Part shown: piece after piece, positions 23,291 to 34,649 of the stretch
Numbering within the stretch: the first letter of the stretch is position 1
Layout: each line of letters starts with the position of its first letter
Source: Escarpia spicata
Lineage: Eukaryota > Annelida > Polychaeta > Sabellida > Siboglinidae
Assembly (NCBI GenBank): GCA_963995525.1
Contig: OZ023209.1
Location: 68,355,347-68,419,346, forward strand
DNA: 64,000 nt
Direction of reading: 5' to 3'
The notes under the pieces: model-generated
What the model was told of the DNA's origin: nothing
Databases searched by the model: none
Seen by the model: only the letters and a program-made list of their open reading frames with translations
Translations under genes and position numbers: made by a program

Positions 23291-24974
23291 CAAAACGGTA
23301 TGTTGCCAGTTGAACAAGATGGAGCAGTGTACCATCCAAGAGGACAACGAGGGGTCAAAACGGTATGTTGCCAGTTGAACAAGGTGGAGCAGTGTACCAT
23401 CCAAGAGGACAACGAGGGGTCAAAACGGTATGTTGCCAGTTGAACAAGATGGAGCAGTGTACCATCCAAGAGGACAACGAGGGGTCAAAACGGTATGTTG
23501 CCAGTTGAACAAGGTGGAGCAGTGTACCATCCAAGAGGACAACGAGGGGTCAAAACGGTATGTTGCCAGTTGAACAAAATGGAGCAGTGTACCATCCAAG
23601 AGGACAACGAGGGGTCAAAACGGTATGTTGCCAGTTGAACAAGGTGGAGCAGTGTACCATCCAAGAGGACAACGAGGGGTCAAAACGGTATGTTGCCAGT
23701 TGAACAAGATGGAGCAGTGTACCATCCAAGAGGACAACGAGGGGTCAAAACGGTATGTTGCCAGTTGAACAAGATGGAGCAGTGTACCATCCAAGAGGAC
23801 AACGAGGGGTCAAAACGGTATGTTGCCAGTTGAACAAGATGGAGCAGTGTACCATCCAAGAGGACAACGAGGGGTCAAAACGGTATGTTGCCAGTTGAAC
23901 AAGGTGGAGCAGTGTACCATCCAAGAGGACAACGAGGGGTCAAAACGGTATGTTGCCAGTTGAACAAGATGGAGCAGTGTACCATCCAAGAGGACAACGA
24001 GGGGTCAAAACGGTATGTTGCCAGTTGAACAAGGTGGAGCAGTGTACCATCCAAGAGGACAACGAGGGGTCAAAACGGTATGTTGCCAGTTGAACAAGGT
24101 GGAGCAGTGTACCATCCAAGAGGACAACGAGGGGTCAAAACGGTATGTTGCCAGTTGAACAAGATGGAGCAGTGTACCATCCAAGAGGACAACGAGGGGT
24201 CAAAACGGTATGTTGCCAGTTGAACAAGATGGAGCAGTGTACCATCCAAGAGGACAACGAGGGGTCAAAACGGTATGTTGCCAGTTGAACAAGATGGAGC
24301 AGTACCATCCAAGAGGACAACGAGGGGTCAAAACGGTATGTTGCCAGTTGAACAAGGTGGAGCAGTGTACCATCCAAGAGGACAACGAGGGGTCAAAACG
24401 GTATGTTGCCAGTTGAACAAGATGGAGCAGTGTACCATCCAAGAGGACAACGAGGGGTCAAAACGGTATGTTGCCAGTTGAACAAGATGGAGCAGTGTAC
24501 CATCCAAGAGGACAACGAGGGGTCAAAACGGTATGTTGCCAGTTGAACAAGATGGAGCAGTGTACCATCCAAGAGGACAACGAGGGGTCAAAACGGTATG
24601 TTGCCAGTTGAACAAGATGGAGCAGTGTACCATCCAAGAGGACAACGAGGGGTCAAAACGGTATGTTGCCAGTTGAACAAAATGGAGCAGTGTACCATCC
24701 AAGAGGACAACGAGGGGTCAAAACGGTATGTTGCCAGTTGAACAAGGTGGAGCAGTGTACCATCCAAGAGGACAACGAGGGGTCAAAACGGTATGTTGCC
24801 AGTTGAACAAGATGGAGCAGTGTACCATCCAAGAGGACAACGAGGGGTCAAAACGGTATGTTGCCAGTTGAACAAGATGGAGCAGTACCATCCAAGAGGA
24901 CAACGAGGGGTCAAAACGGTATGTTGCCAGTTGAACAAGATGGAGCAGTACCATCCAAGAGGACAACGAGGGGT
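23291..24974. repeat. 65-bp minisatellite array, 26 copies, intronic
   Basis: Units CAAAACGGTATGTTGCCAGT, TGAACAAGATGGAGCAGTGT and ACCATCCAAGAGGACAACGA plus GGGGT repeat from 23291 to 24974. That is 26 units, of which three (near 24300, 24885 and 24947) lack two bases in GCAGTGTACC. Apart from AAGATGG, AAGGTGG or AAAATGG the copies are almost identical, so the array is young. The period equals that of the 3701-5605 array but the sequences are unrelated. Confidence 0.97.
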
Positions 24975-25118
24975 CAATTTGGCCTTTGCATTTAAGTCAA
25001 GTAACTAAAGTCATATCAACGTTTTTGTTTTGTACTGTGGAATATTCCCCTGTACAGATGTCACCACATAAATATGAAGACGAAGAATTCATGTCAACGT
25101 TATCAGCGTCCTACGCAC

Positions 25119-25406
25119 CTGTAGCACTGCGGTTGCGGAAGAGAGTAGATCCCAGTGTCCCCCGACTTCGTCACATCCGGTTTGATGTCACTGTCTTCCG
25201 GTTCGCACATTATCGGTTCGGACGGTGCCGACTTGGGCGGCGGTTGCATGAAGGAACTGCGAAGGTTGCTGTGACGGTCGGAGAAGGTGAAACTACGACG
25301 CGTGCTCAGTAGGATCAGTTGTGACGTGTCGATGTCGTCGGCCGACAACGAGGTTCGAGCCGGTGGCGCCGGTGGCGGCAACTGGGGACGGCACCGATCT
25401 CCGAAC
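25119..25406 (-). CDS. middle coding exon of the PRR/WH1-like/CRIB-like gene
   Basis: On the minus strand the acceptor ATATCTGCCTCCAG is followed by G at 25406, which completes an Arg codon begun by the previous exon. The exon is 288 nt and ends with ACAG before donor GTGCGT at 25118-25113, leaving two bases for the next codon. It encodes residues about 628-724: a proline cluster (PQLPPPAPPARTSL), the stretch DIDTSQLILLSTRRSFTFSD, then MQPPPKSAPSEP and an acidic segment. The polyproline runs are likely SH3 or profilin ligands (inference). Other AG sites in the region give the wrong frame, which supports this boundary. Confidence 0.75.
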
Positions 25407-25847
25407 CTGGAGGCAGATATCTAATTATCCTCCGGGTTCAGAGTACATTAATAAAGTGTTGGTGATTTTTAGACGGAACTTCTGCACTTTGGTATTTTAG
25501 ACCCCCAAAATGTTGACGTGGACCGGGAAATAAACATAATGTTTCTATTTGAGAGCTACAACACCCATGCCTGTCAGAGACAACACACTGGTGGCTCGCA
25601 GAATAATAGGTTACGTATTTAGACAGCATTTTCCCGTTTTTTTGTAACATCTGACGGTAAGCGTCTCCCTAGTTGATATTCTCGAACACAAGATGGTAGA
25701 ATATGACAAACATTCAACAGCTAATAGACGACATGACATCATCAACTACGAACATATATCAGATTAAATCTGAATCATTATACTGCAAAACGTCTAAGAC
25801 CATTAGCATTACCGCCCATGGAAAATTAAATAGTGGTCTGTGCTCAC
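25407..25847 (-). other. first coding-region intron (441 bp) of the minus-strand gene
   Basis: AT-rich, bounded on the minus strand by donor CAG|GTGAGC (25848|25847) and acceptor CTCCAG|G (25407|25406). I see nothing else in it. Confidence 0.7.
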
Positions 25848-27730
25848 CTGCTCGAGCGGCCTTCTCGGGTCAGCTTGACGCAGTCGCTGACGATGGGTCG
25901 TGCATTCTGGCCGCAACTGAACACGTCTGACCGGGACCGGACCACCCTGGCGCTTGTCCAGTGACGGTCCGAAGGGTTGTCGTTATGTTTGTCAGTCCGG
26001 TGCTCATCTGGAGATGTGTAATTCAGGCGGGTCTTGCCGGCGTCCAGTTGTTCCGGGGCACTTCCGGTCCAATCGGGTTCCGTGCCGGAAGTTGCGCTCT
26101 TGCTGAGAGCGTCATTGTGCGACACGGTGCGAGCCATCGCGGTCTTGTTGACAACGTCGAGTAACAAATGAGGTGACATCCCTATGTCGCCCGTTGCCAT
26201 GGAGACAGTCTCGTTGTTAGTTTTTTCCCCAGCGTGTGATTCATGTTTGTCTCCACTTCGACTCGTATTCAATCCCGGCACGCACGTCTTTGTGGTCGGC
26301 GTCACACGGCCTACAAGGAGGCGACGTCCAGGCGTTGTCGTCGATTCTGTTTCTGTTTTCTCGTCAGAGTCTGTCTTTGTTGTGTCAGTCTCGCGGTATC
26401 CGTCATATGGCGATATCGACCCCTCCACGAAAGATGAGGGTGTCACGTTGGCACCCTTGTTTGTAGTCTGTGAAGATTCACAGCGGTTGGATATGCTATG
26501 ATCTGTCGACTTGGGTGGTTTTATTGTTTTCGTATTTGGTAACGCAGCATGGATAGTAACATCTTTGATCACAGTAGTATCGCATTTGTTTCTTAATTTA
26601 GACGTGTCCGTCGGTGTGTCTTTTACGGCAGACTTGTTCTTTGTTATGTTTTTCGCGTCGGGATTGTTAGTTTTGTTGTCTTTTATGTAAGACTTGTTCA
26701 ACATTCTGTCATTCACGACACACGTGTTCTTTGTTCTGTCTTTACTCTCAGAATTGTTCGGACTTGTGCTTTTCATGTCAGGTTTGTGCGTTGTGTTTTT
26801 CATGTCAGGTTTGTGCGTTGTGTTTTTCATGTCAGGTTTGTGCGTTGTGTTTTTCGCGTCAGTTCTGTTCGTCGTTTTATACTTTATGACAGACTTGTTC
26901 GTTGTCCTGTTTCTTGTGTCACTTACTGGCGGCGACAATGTCGCAGAAACTCCCGACGAACTACCTGGTCGTGGGGGCGGACACCCGGTCGGTCGCGATG
27001 CCGGTGAACCGCTTGGTCGCGCTGGGGGTGAACTGTTCGGTCGCGATACCAGTGAAACGCTTGGTCGCGCTGGGGGAGAACTGTTCGGTCTCAATACCGG
27101 TGAACCGCTTGGTCGCGCTGGGGGAGAACTGTTCGGTCTCAATACCGGTGATCCGCTTGGTCGCGCTGGGGGTGAACTGTTCGGTTGCAATACCGGTGAA
27201 CCGTTTGGTCTAGCCGGTGGTGACATGTTAGGTCGCGATAGTGTTGAACCGCTTGGTCGCACTGGCGGGGAATTGTTCGGTCGCTGTCCTTTCTCGGCCT
27301 GCTTCTGCCCAGACTCGACGATCTCTACAGGCGGCGACGACGGGAATGCGATGGTTCTGCCAGAAGACGGCGACAAGCACTCTCCCGCCAGATACTGACG
27401 TCTCTTGGCCCGCGACTCCGCCCGCTTCTCCTGTGACGTCACCACGCGTCCTTTTAACTTGTCCTTTGGCGTCGACGTGGCCACGGGAGACACGCGCACG
27501 TGGAAACCAGTCTTTCCCAAATCGCTGTTCTCCTTCTGCGAACGCTTTGCTGATAACAGTTTAGGTAAAATCCTGTATTTCGGAGTTCCGTGCGTTTGTC
27601 TTTTGTCAACGGGCTTAGCAGCGCCGTCTGTACGCAAGGCCGCCATTGTTGTTTTAGATTCGTCACCGCCTGTTGAGCGTCCAGTATACTTCAGCGGTGA
27701 ACGTGTGTTCTTGCCGTTTTCTACCTCCAT
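25848..27730 (-). CDS. first coding exon: long disordered, proline-rich N-terminal half
   Basis: The chosen start is ATG at 27730-27728 (AATACTATGG, A at -3 and G at +4). An upstream TGA in the same frame makes an earlier ATG unlikely. The exon runs 1,883 nt to CAG before GTGAGC at 25847-25842. Residues 1-627 are low-complexity. A basic part comes first (about 90-112). Residues about 153-258 are tandem copies of a 16-residue unit (SSPPARPSGSPVLRPN). Three copies of NTTHKPDMK follow at about 294-320, then Thr/Asn/Lys-rich and acidic sequence. Proline units of the P-P-A-R-P kind suggest SH3/WW or profilin binding. Codon and CpG usage match the two downstream exons. The spliced product would be about 1,047 residues. 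I do not know a named family with proline-rich, WH1-like and CRIB-like parts in this order. Confidence 0.75.
26957..27274 (-). repeat. coding minisatellite, 48-bp period, encoding proline-rich units
   Basis: Within the first coding exon the DNA repeats roughly every 48 bp (plus-strand words CGCTTGGTCGCGCTGGGGG, GAACTGTTCGGTC, AATACCGGTGA). About six copies encode the 16-residue SSPPARPSGSPVLRPN-type unit. The reading frame is preserved throughout, unlike in the non-coding arrays. Confidence 0.85.
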
Positions 27731-28227
27731 AGTATTGATAATATACGACTTATCGGGGCTTATCAAAATAAAACCATCGATGGCATTGTGTTCACAATTG
27801 GAAAGAATATAATAACTTTTTCATTCATGTTGCTAAAAACTCCGAAATTTGCTGCGATTATTTGATGACATTATATCAAACCAACCCGTTTTTTCAGTCC
27901 GTATTGGAACAAACGCTCGGCAACCTTCTGTTACTTCCGCTAGACACCTATGTTGATGTCATTGGTGCATAGCAGTAGTGTTGATGGTCGTGTGTGCAAC
28001 AACGCACTCACCATTGTGAACTCGTGTGTGTCAACGACCTCGTTCGTTATCGGACTTCAATATATCACGCGAACCTGAAAAAAAACAAGTATTGCATAAG
28101 TCAATCATGTAGAACAATTATGTTATACGATCGATAACATTCACCCAGGTTCGTGCGCCCGCCCGCTTGCACGTACGTACGTATACGGCGTCCTCGCAAG
28201 CCAAGTGCTGCTTGCCATGCAAAACTA
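27731..28227 (-). promoter_or_regulatory. upstream region of the minus-strand gene, possible non-coding first exon
   Basis: On the minus strand a strong donor, CACAATG|GTGAGT, occurs at 28012|28011, and an acceptor GGAGTTTTTAG ends at 27833. These could remove a small 5' intron. The remaining leader has an ATG at 27828 that opens a 21-codon upstream frame closing at 27763, before the main start. No TATA box or other promoter element is convincing. Confidence 0.25.
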
Positions 28228-28717
28228 GTACTGCTGGCTGGCACTGACGTAATCAGCAGCAGCGACCACTGGCGCGCGAGGATGTGCAAAACTAGCCCTG
28301 GCAGATCTCCTACGCGAAGTGCGGAAGTTAGCTGAGTTAAAGTAGTTATTGACTTCGCCAGTCGCGACAGCATCACCCGTGAGAACACCGCAAATACCCG
28401 CCTCAATTTGAAGACGGATAAACGACTTCTGGGAATCCGAATATATAATGACCCGTTCGCCCATTAGCACGAGCAGCTGAGCGGTATTGTGTATTCGAAT
28501 AATTGCTTCTACTTACTAAACATTGCATGTAACACGAGCCACGGTTGGTTGAAATTAGTTTTATTATGACCAGCTGACCTGTCGCCAACCACTGATCTAG
28601 TCAGTGATTTCATAGGCTGAATTTAAATTCAGAGTTTCGCAAAGCGATCAGCAATGAGGTACTGCTGGCTGGCACTGGCATAATCGGCAGCAGCGATCCC
28701 TGGCGCGCGCGAGGATG
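28228..28717. repeat. two direct copies of a 57-59-bp segment about 430 bp apart
   Basis: GTACTGCTGGCTGGCACTG... GCGAGGATG occurs at 28228-28284 and, with small changes, at 28659-28717. The outer flanks also match in being TACGTACG/GTACGCACG-rich. It may be two fragments of one dispersed element. Confidence 0.7.
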
Positions 28718-28722
28718 GTATA

Positions 28723-28850
28723 TGGACGTACGCACGCACGCACGCACGCACAAAAACGCACACACGCACGCTCGCTCGCGCGCACACACACACACGCATG
28801 CACACACACACGCGCGCGCGCACACACACACAAACATAAACACACACGTG
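28723..28850. repeat. (GCAC)n/(CA)n simple repeat
   Basis: Impure ACGCACGC and CACACA runs. Confidence 0.9.
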
Positions 28851-29292
28851 TGTTAACGTACATTAAATTCAAATGCACACCTATTTGCATATGGATACCC
28901 GTATATGTACGCAACAGACATGCTTTGTTATCGAACATATCGCACGCGCACCATCTGGAGGTCGGGCCTGATGGTGCAGACTGCAAGACCCGCCCAGTGA
29001 TCTACGCAAGTCGATTTCCGGCAGATGTCGGAAGGAAAGATTTCGGCGCACGACAGGTCCGTTATATTTAGCTCAGTTAACAGTTAACTATAAGGGAGTC
29101 ACCCATCAATTCATATCCTACATATTGGATACGTGTGGTCTCAGGGACGCGTTGTGTTAGCGTTATACACTGCGCTGATGGAAACCCAAATTTCGACGCT
29201 GCAGAATATGAACCAAGGATCAGCGACTGTGGATAGTCACAGTCCATACAATTATGCTGCAATGATCTTGGTTGTGGTTATCCAAATAAATG
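28851..29292. other. unique sequence, no supported gene
   Basis: Several short open frames overlap on both strands, but none has a recognisable domain, splice context or codon pattern. Confidence 0.35.
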
Positions 29293-29400
29293 TTCACCAG
29301 GTCACGACCGCTGCCAGACCGCTATCTTCACCAGGTCCCGACCGCTGCCAGACCGCTATCTTCACCAGGTGACGACCGCTGCCAGACCGCCATCTTCACC
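29293..29400. repeat. three tandem copies of a 34-bp unit
   Basis: TTCACCAGGT-CACGACCGCTGCCAGACCGC-TATC occurs three times in a row with single-base variants. The period is 34 bp. Confidence 0.9.
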
Positions 29401-29839
29401 AGAGCAGCAAATCCATAATAACATAATTTGAAATGAAAACGCTCCTTGAGCAGTAGGCTTAGAGTTATAAACCCATATTTCTGTTGATATGTTGCGTTAG
29501 TCTGCTGGGTGTAAACACCATGTGGAAATGACCCCGCTGGATAGACCCACATTGTTCTTACAATAGGTCTTCTTTTGCCGAAACTATCCGATGCAGAATG
29601 TGAAACAGGCCCCCTAAATATACGTTATCAATAAATTACGTGTAGCTTTGAACAGGTAGCAGCATCAATGCATTCTAAATCAGCACCCGAATTCAGTTTT
29701 ATTTATACAATGTTCTTCCCCCATTGTTCTCGATATAGGATCTTGCTTTGTATTTGTATGTATTACAAGTAGCTATAAAATATATAATATTCAAAGGAAT
29801 AGCGGAGAAGCCGAGGGAAGAGATTGTCGTGAAAGAAAC

Positions 29840-30115
29840 GTTCGATAAGAAGCTGGTGAGGAGACGAACATAATGGGCTGGACACGTAGAACTAAATATG
29901 GAAGATGAACATTTAGCGGAGCAAGCGGATGACATCGGACTGAAAGGTAAATGGAGACGAAGAAGACCGCGACAAAGATGGGAGGTTGGATACAAGGACC
30001 ATAACCATAGACGGGACCGAGAGAGTATTAGAAACATAAAGCGAACGGAAGGGGACGAGTGGTGGAGACGGCGTTGTAAAAGACGGGAAAAGAAGGAAAT
30101 TATTATCGATATTTT
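29840..30115 (+). pseudogene. 3' end of a LINE ORF2
   Basis: The frame reads KLVRRRT, stop, WAGHVELNMEDEHLAEQAD, then KGKWRRRRPRQRWE and, further on, RTEGDEWWRRRCKRR. This matches the usual LINE carboxyl end: a WAGHV box, a basic GKRRRGRPRKRW box and a W-R segment. One stop interrupts it, and everything upstream, including the RT core, is missing. The fragment runs directly into the 480-bp compound microsatellite. The insertion is on the plus strand. Confidence 0.75.
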
Positions 30116-30134
30116 AGGAAGAACGCACACAAAT

Positions 30135-30615
<481 letters not shown>

Positions 30616-30790
30616 CACTTGTGTGATGAGACGACCCCTTGAAACTAACAGGCTGATCCCGTCGATTTGTTGTGTGTTGATCTACCAGCGAAACATTGCT
30701 GCAGCAACAGTCGATTATCTCCGAATTCCTCATGCCCATTTCACTCAGCGTTCCCAGGTCAGAAACCCCGTCAGCTTATATTGACATTCC

Positions 30791-31317
30791 TGATGCGCCT
30801 GCCCGACGAGGACACTTGAAACAGCGGACATTCTTCTACTTCCTGCATGTCACTAGCCGCCCGACGAGGACACTTGGAACAGGGCACATTCTCCGACTTC
30901 CTTGATGTCACTAACCGCCCAACAAGTACACTTGGGACGGGGGCATTCTCCTACTTACTGGATGTCACTAGCTGCCCGACGAGGACACTTGGAACAGGGG
31001 GCATTCTCCGACTTCCTGGATGTCACTAGCCGCCTGACGAGGACACATGGAAGAGGACACATACTCCGACTTCCTTGATGTCCCTAACCGCCCAACAAGT
31101 ACACTTGGAACGGGGGCATTCTTACTGGATGTCACTAGCCGCTGGACGAGGACACTTGGAACAGGGGGCATTCTCCGACGTACTGCATGTTACTAGCCGC
31201 TCGACGAGGATACTTGGAACAGGGGACATTCACCAACTTCCTGCATGTAACTAGCCGTTCAACGAGGACACTTGGAAGAGGGGACATTCTCCGACTTCCT
31301 GTATGTCACTAACTGCC
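30791..31317. repeat. 58-bp minisatellite array, about 9 diverged copies
   Basis: Units TGTCACTAGCCGCCCGACGA followed by GGACACTTGGAACAGGGGGC and ATTCTCCGACTTCCTGGA recur about every 58 bp, with many substitutions and short indels, so the array is older than most others here. Confidence 0.9.
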
Positions 31318-32521
31318 CGCGTTACAGACCACTGTACACACAGCTAAATCCGTAAATGTAGCAATTATAAAAGTAGTGGAAATATATCATAATTGTTTCT
31401 CCCTATGCGCACTCGCAATATAACATCGTCTTACGTTCTAAACTGCTCTAGTGAAATTTGACAGTTCCCGGCAGTTGACATATTGAGACACGTAACACGA
31501 CCGTACATACAGTCTGCTGAAGAAGGTTTGATGCGATACCGTGTGCTGAACGCGGCGCTAGGTGCAACCAGCCGGCCCCCGGACAATAGCGCGGCAGTCC
31601 AGAAGTTTTGCGGACTTGTCTACTCGAAAGATTAATGCGATATGTATGCGAGATCTACCCTAGGTCAACAGCCATACATCACTTACTGCTACTACTAGCG
31701 CCAGCTGGCGTCACCTCTGTGTATTGGCCACTTGTATTTTGTATCACCGCCGAATGACAATAAGCACATGAGTATATGACCAGGTCGTCCTATCTCTCCA
31801 TATCATCATTCAATAATGTACACAAAAGTCGATTAACCCAGACGTAATGGCGACACTTCAGAACATGTACCAGCCGACCGGTCGTCTACCATAATTAATA
31901 GAATATGGTTGTGACTATAATCATTCTATCTAGCTACACAGTCGAAACATCAAAATGGATATTACAATATCACACCTTCTACAATATGTTTGCATTTTTT
32001 CTTTAGATATAGCGCAATTTATTTAGTTACAGCTACTAGCTGTTTTCTTTTATACGAATTTATTTACACATCGCGTTTTAAGGCACATTAAAAGCATTAC
32101 CCTACCGGACATTAATAATCAGAACAGGAAAGAACAAGTCACGAAATGTCAGGTGTAAAGGTGTCTAGCCAACATGGCATTTGTTGACTTCACATCTATT
32201 AACAACACAAGGAGGCCACCACAGGGCAAAATCAACAAATGCGTGGTGGACCTAATCACATGCAACGCCTGCCCCGCAAGATAAGTGGGTGACACTGGCA
32301 ACCAACACGTCTAATTAGCCCTTAATTTGACGTTGTTGCCCTGAGGCAACGTGCCAGTTTTATACTTTTTGCTTGGTTTATTGCCATTTAAAAAATAAAA
32401 ACCTATAATTAGTGCAACATCAGTGACATGCTGACATATCAAGTTAATGTATATTAATATTTATTTCATATATCATTTTTTTCTGTATAATCATGGTCTG
32501 TTGGATACAACATCATAACAG
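31318..32521. other. unique sequence
   Basis: No supported gene. It includes a CpG-rich stretch near 31540-31620 and a 12-bp palindrome CGCCAGCTGGCG near 31700; neither alone shows a function. Confidence 0.35.
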
Positions 32522-32791
32522 GTGATGAAGATTTTTTTATTTCGAAAAGTTGAAATAGTTCATCCAATAAAGGGCCAAGTAATCACAGATTGGACATACG
32601 ACATCACAACGACACACAAGTGGACAAGCATTTTTACGGAGCTTGTAACTCAATATCCGATTTGTGAATCACAATCTTGGAATCAGGGCCATTTTCTGAT
32701 GTCGCCTCACTGGAAAACATTTACAGACGAAATTGTGAATGGATATGGATTACAAGACTTAAAACTACGCAGCCGGGGGACTGAATGTTAG
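32522..32791 (+). CDS. unidentified 89-codon open frame, possibly an old retroelement piece
   Basis: The frame begins MMKIFLFRKVEIVHP, reads on through WTSIFTELVTQYPICES and ends KLRSRGTEC. It is of normal amino-acid complexity and is not array-derived, but I recognise no domain or splice context. It lies just upstream of a retroelement-like frame, so it may be part of the same degraded insertion. Confidence 0.2.
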   Translation: MMKIFLFRKVEIVHPIKGQVITDWTYDITTTHKWTSIFTELVTQYPICESQSWNQGHFLMSPHWKTFTDEIVNGYGLQDLKLRSRGTEC

Positions 32792-32984
32792 AGAGAATTC
32801 TTTGGATATTATACCTTTTGTGATTCGTTTCTCCCACCAGGGACGAACAATTGCTAAACTAGCTAAAGCCACCTATAAACTGCTTCAAACCGCGTATCCA
32901 GAAATATACACGCCGAGGTTTATAACAACATTCTCAAAGAACAAGAATCTGAAAGATATGCTGGTGGCCACCAAATTACAATGA
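32790..32984 (+). pseudogene. retroelement-like fragment (PLE-type C-terminal region)
   Basis: The frame reads IIPFVIRFSHQGRTIAKL, then LLQTAYPEIYTPRFIT and SKNKNLKDMLVATKL, followed by stop. The pattern (IPFV...F/Y-x-P/Q, ~30 residues, K-N-K-N-L-K-D-x-L-V) is what I associate with the region before the endonuclease in Penelope-like or related retroelements. The rest of the element is not visible. This is recognition by eye only. Confidence 0.3.
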
Positions 32985-33274
32985 ACAATGGACGTGTACA
33001 GAACAATGACCCTAGCACTTAGGACACTGTGATACGTCGTAGTGTTAGTGCAATTGTGTAGTTGTTAAGGGGATTAGGCTGCATGTGGGGTTGTCGGGTT
33101 GCAGCAGTGCTGGCTCGTACGGCTTCACATGTTTCCGTCTCCTGTACAACTATAATAGGATAGATATATTTCATGCACAATTGAATAGCATATTTTGTTT
33201 TTACAGGTTTACCATCCAAAATAATTAATGAATGCCCATGTATTAGTTATTAATAACAAGGACACGTGTTTGTG

Positions 33275-33663
33275 GAGGTGTGGGGTGGTCAGCAGTAGCG
33301 GCTCTGTGGACGGCACCACAACTTCGCAATCCCGTGTTTACTTTAATTTCAGCGCATACCTTCGTACGGCACATCGTATTTTTTTTAAATACAGCATCGT
33401 CCCCCTCTGATTCAGATGAACACCATCGTGTCGCAAATACCTTTTCTATCTTGTAGCGAACCCTATGTGATTGTATATATAAATGTTATCGAAACTGATC
33501 GCCAACCGAACAATGTCTTCATTCTACAATATATATTATGAACACCATTTTCCACGTATTTAGTTCGTTGGACACCCAACATCCCGTTAAAATACATTTT
33601 CATATATTTGTTTAACTGGACAGAGTAGGGTAACCCCCGGTTACTATCCTCAGCCTTGTCCAA
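33275..33663 (-). pseudogene. decayed SGNH-hydrolase-like fragment
   Basis: On the minus strand about 33420-33370 reads YLRHDGVHLNQRGTMLYLKK. The box D-G-V-H-L-N-x-x-G is the C-terminal catalytic Asp-His motif of SGNH (GDSL-type) hydrolases, which occur both in host enzymes and in retrotransposon ORF1-type proteins. An upstream minus-strand frame (33663-33463: LNKYMKMYFNGMLG, TKYVENGVH) could be the preceding part in another frame, separated by a stop. It is fragmentary and probably a retroelement relic. Confidence 0.3.
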
Positions 33664-34009
33664 CTGGTCATTGTTTAATGTTCAGTGGCATGGGAATGTA
33701 ACAATTGATTGCATCCCTGTGCCATGACTGGATAATCACGCATTTTCGTCTCCGTTGTAGACCGATAGTCGTTATTTGGACGTACCATTAATCATACATG
33801 TTATTCTTTTTAGTTTTAATTTACACTGTTTTTTGCAGAAAAATACCATCTACTCGAAAGGACTAAACTGATTTTATGAGATGTCATGGTTTAGGGTTCA
33901 CATTCGCCACCGTTACTCCGTTGCCAGTGCATTAGGGGGGTCTTCATTCATGCTCCAAAATCCTTAACAGAAGATACTTTAATCCAGTACACCCATTTTC
34001 TTAAAATAC

Positions 34010-34470
34010 TTACTTACTTACTTACTTATCATATCTGTGACAAATAAGGCTCATGCATTCTCTCGCCATTCCTTTCTGTCTTTAGCTCTCCTTGCTGCCC
34101 CAGGTCAGCCCAGCAGTTTCCAGTTCTTCTTCCATTGTTGGTCGCCATTTTTTGGTCTGCCAGTTTCTATTCCTTCCTAGCATCCAGGTCAGTGTTGGTT
34201 TTGTGGGATGTTCAGTTCATTATCTTCCTTAGGCAGGGGTTGTGAATGCTGGAGAGTCTATTGATGTCTTGCTGTATCATGTACCAGCGGTCCGAGCCAT
34301 ACAAGAGCATAGAGAGGACATTGGTCTACTAGATTCTGAGTTTTCTGTTTCGGGAGTATACTGATGATCTCCATAGCAATTGTAGATTTCCAAATGCTGA
34401 CGCGGCTTTCCCAATCGTGTTTTGCTGTCTTCTTCTGCACATCCTTGGAGACTGACGATGCTCACACATA
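34010..34470 (-). pseudogene. 3' end of a LINE ORF2 (related to the copy at 50333-51115)
   Basis: On the minus strand the frame reads KTRLGKPRQHLEIYNC and YTPETENSESS, then, through frameshifts, NRNWQTKKWRPTMEEELETA and GLTWGS. These correspond to the LINE blocks K-x-R-L-G-K-A-R, Y-x-x-K-T-K, G-R-P-K-x-x-W-R-R-x-x-E-x-E and L-x-W-G. It is strongly degraded. On the plus strand the 3' end is ACTTACTTACTTACTTACTTA (34008-34028), i.e. a TAAG-repeat tail, as in the second copy. Confidence 0.65.
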
Positions 34471-34597
34471 ACACAATGCATGATGACACCGTTCACGTCA
34501 AACACTAACCACCCATCACAACACTGGTGTTAGACACAATGCATGATGACATCGTTCACGTCAAACACTAACCACCCATCACACCACTGGTGTTAGA

Positions 34598-34647
<50 letters not shown>
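34471..34647. repeat. two copies of a 63-bp unit, then (TA)n
   Basis: ACACAATGCATGATGACA...GGTGTTAG occurs at 34471 and 34534 with two mismatches. A pure (TA)n run follows at 34601-34647. Confidence 0.9.

Positions 34648-34649
<2 letters not shown>

Noticed and set aside
26694..27398. 234-codon plus-strand frame opposite the first coding exon of the minus-strand gene
   Set aside because: It is the complement of the in-frame proline-rich coding repeat; the minus strand has splice sites and domain continuity while this frame has none.
31695..31712. 12-bp palindrome CGCCAGCTGGCG as a regulatory site
   Set aside because: Single short palindrome with no gene nearby to regulate; expected by chance at this scale.
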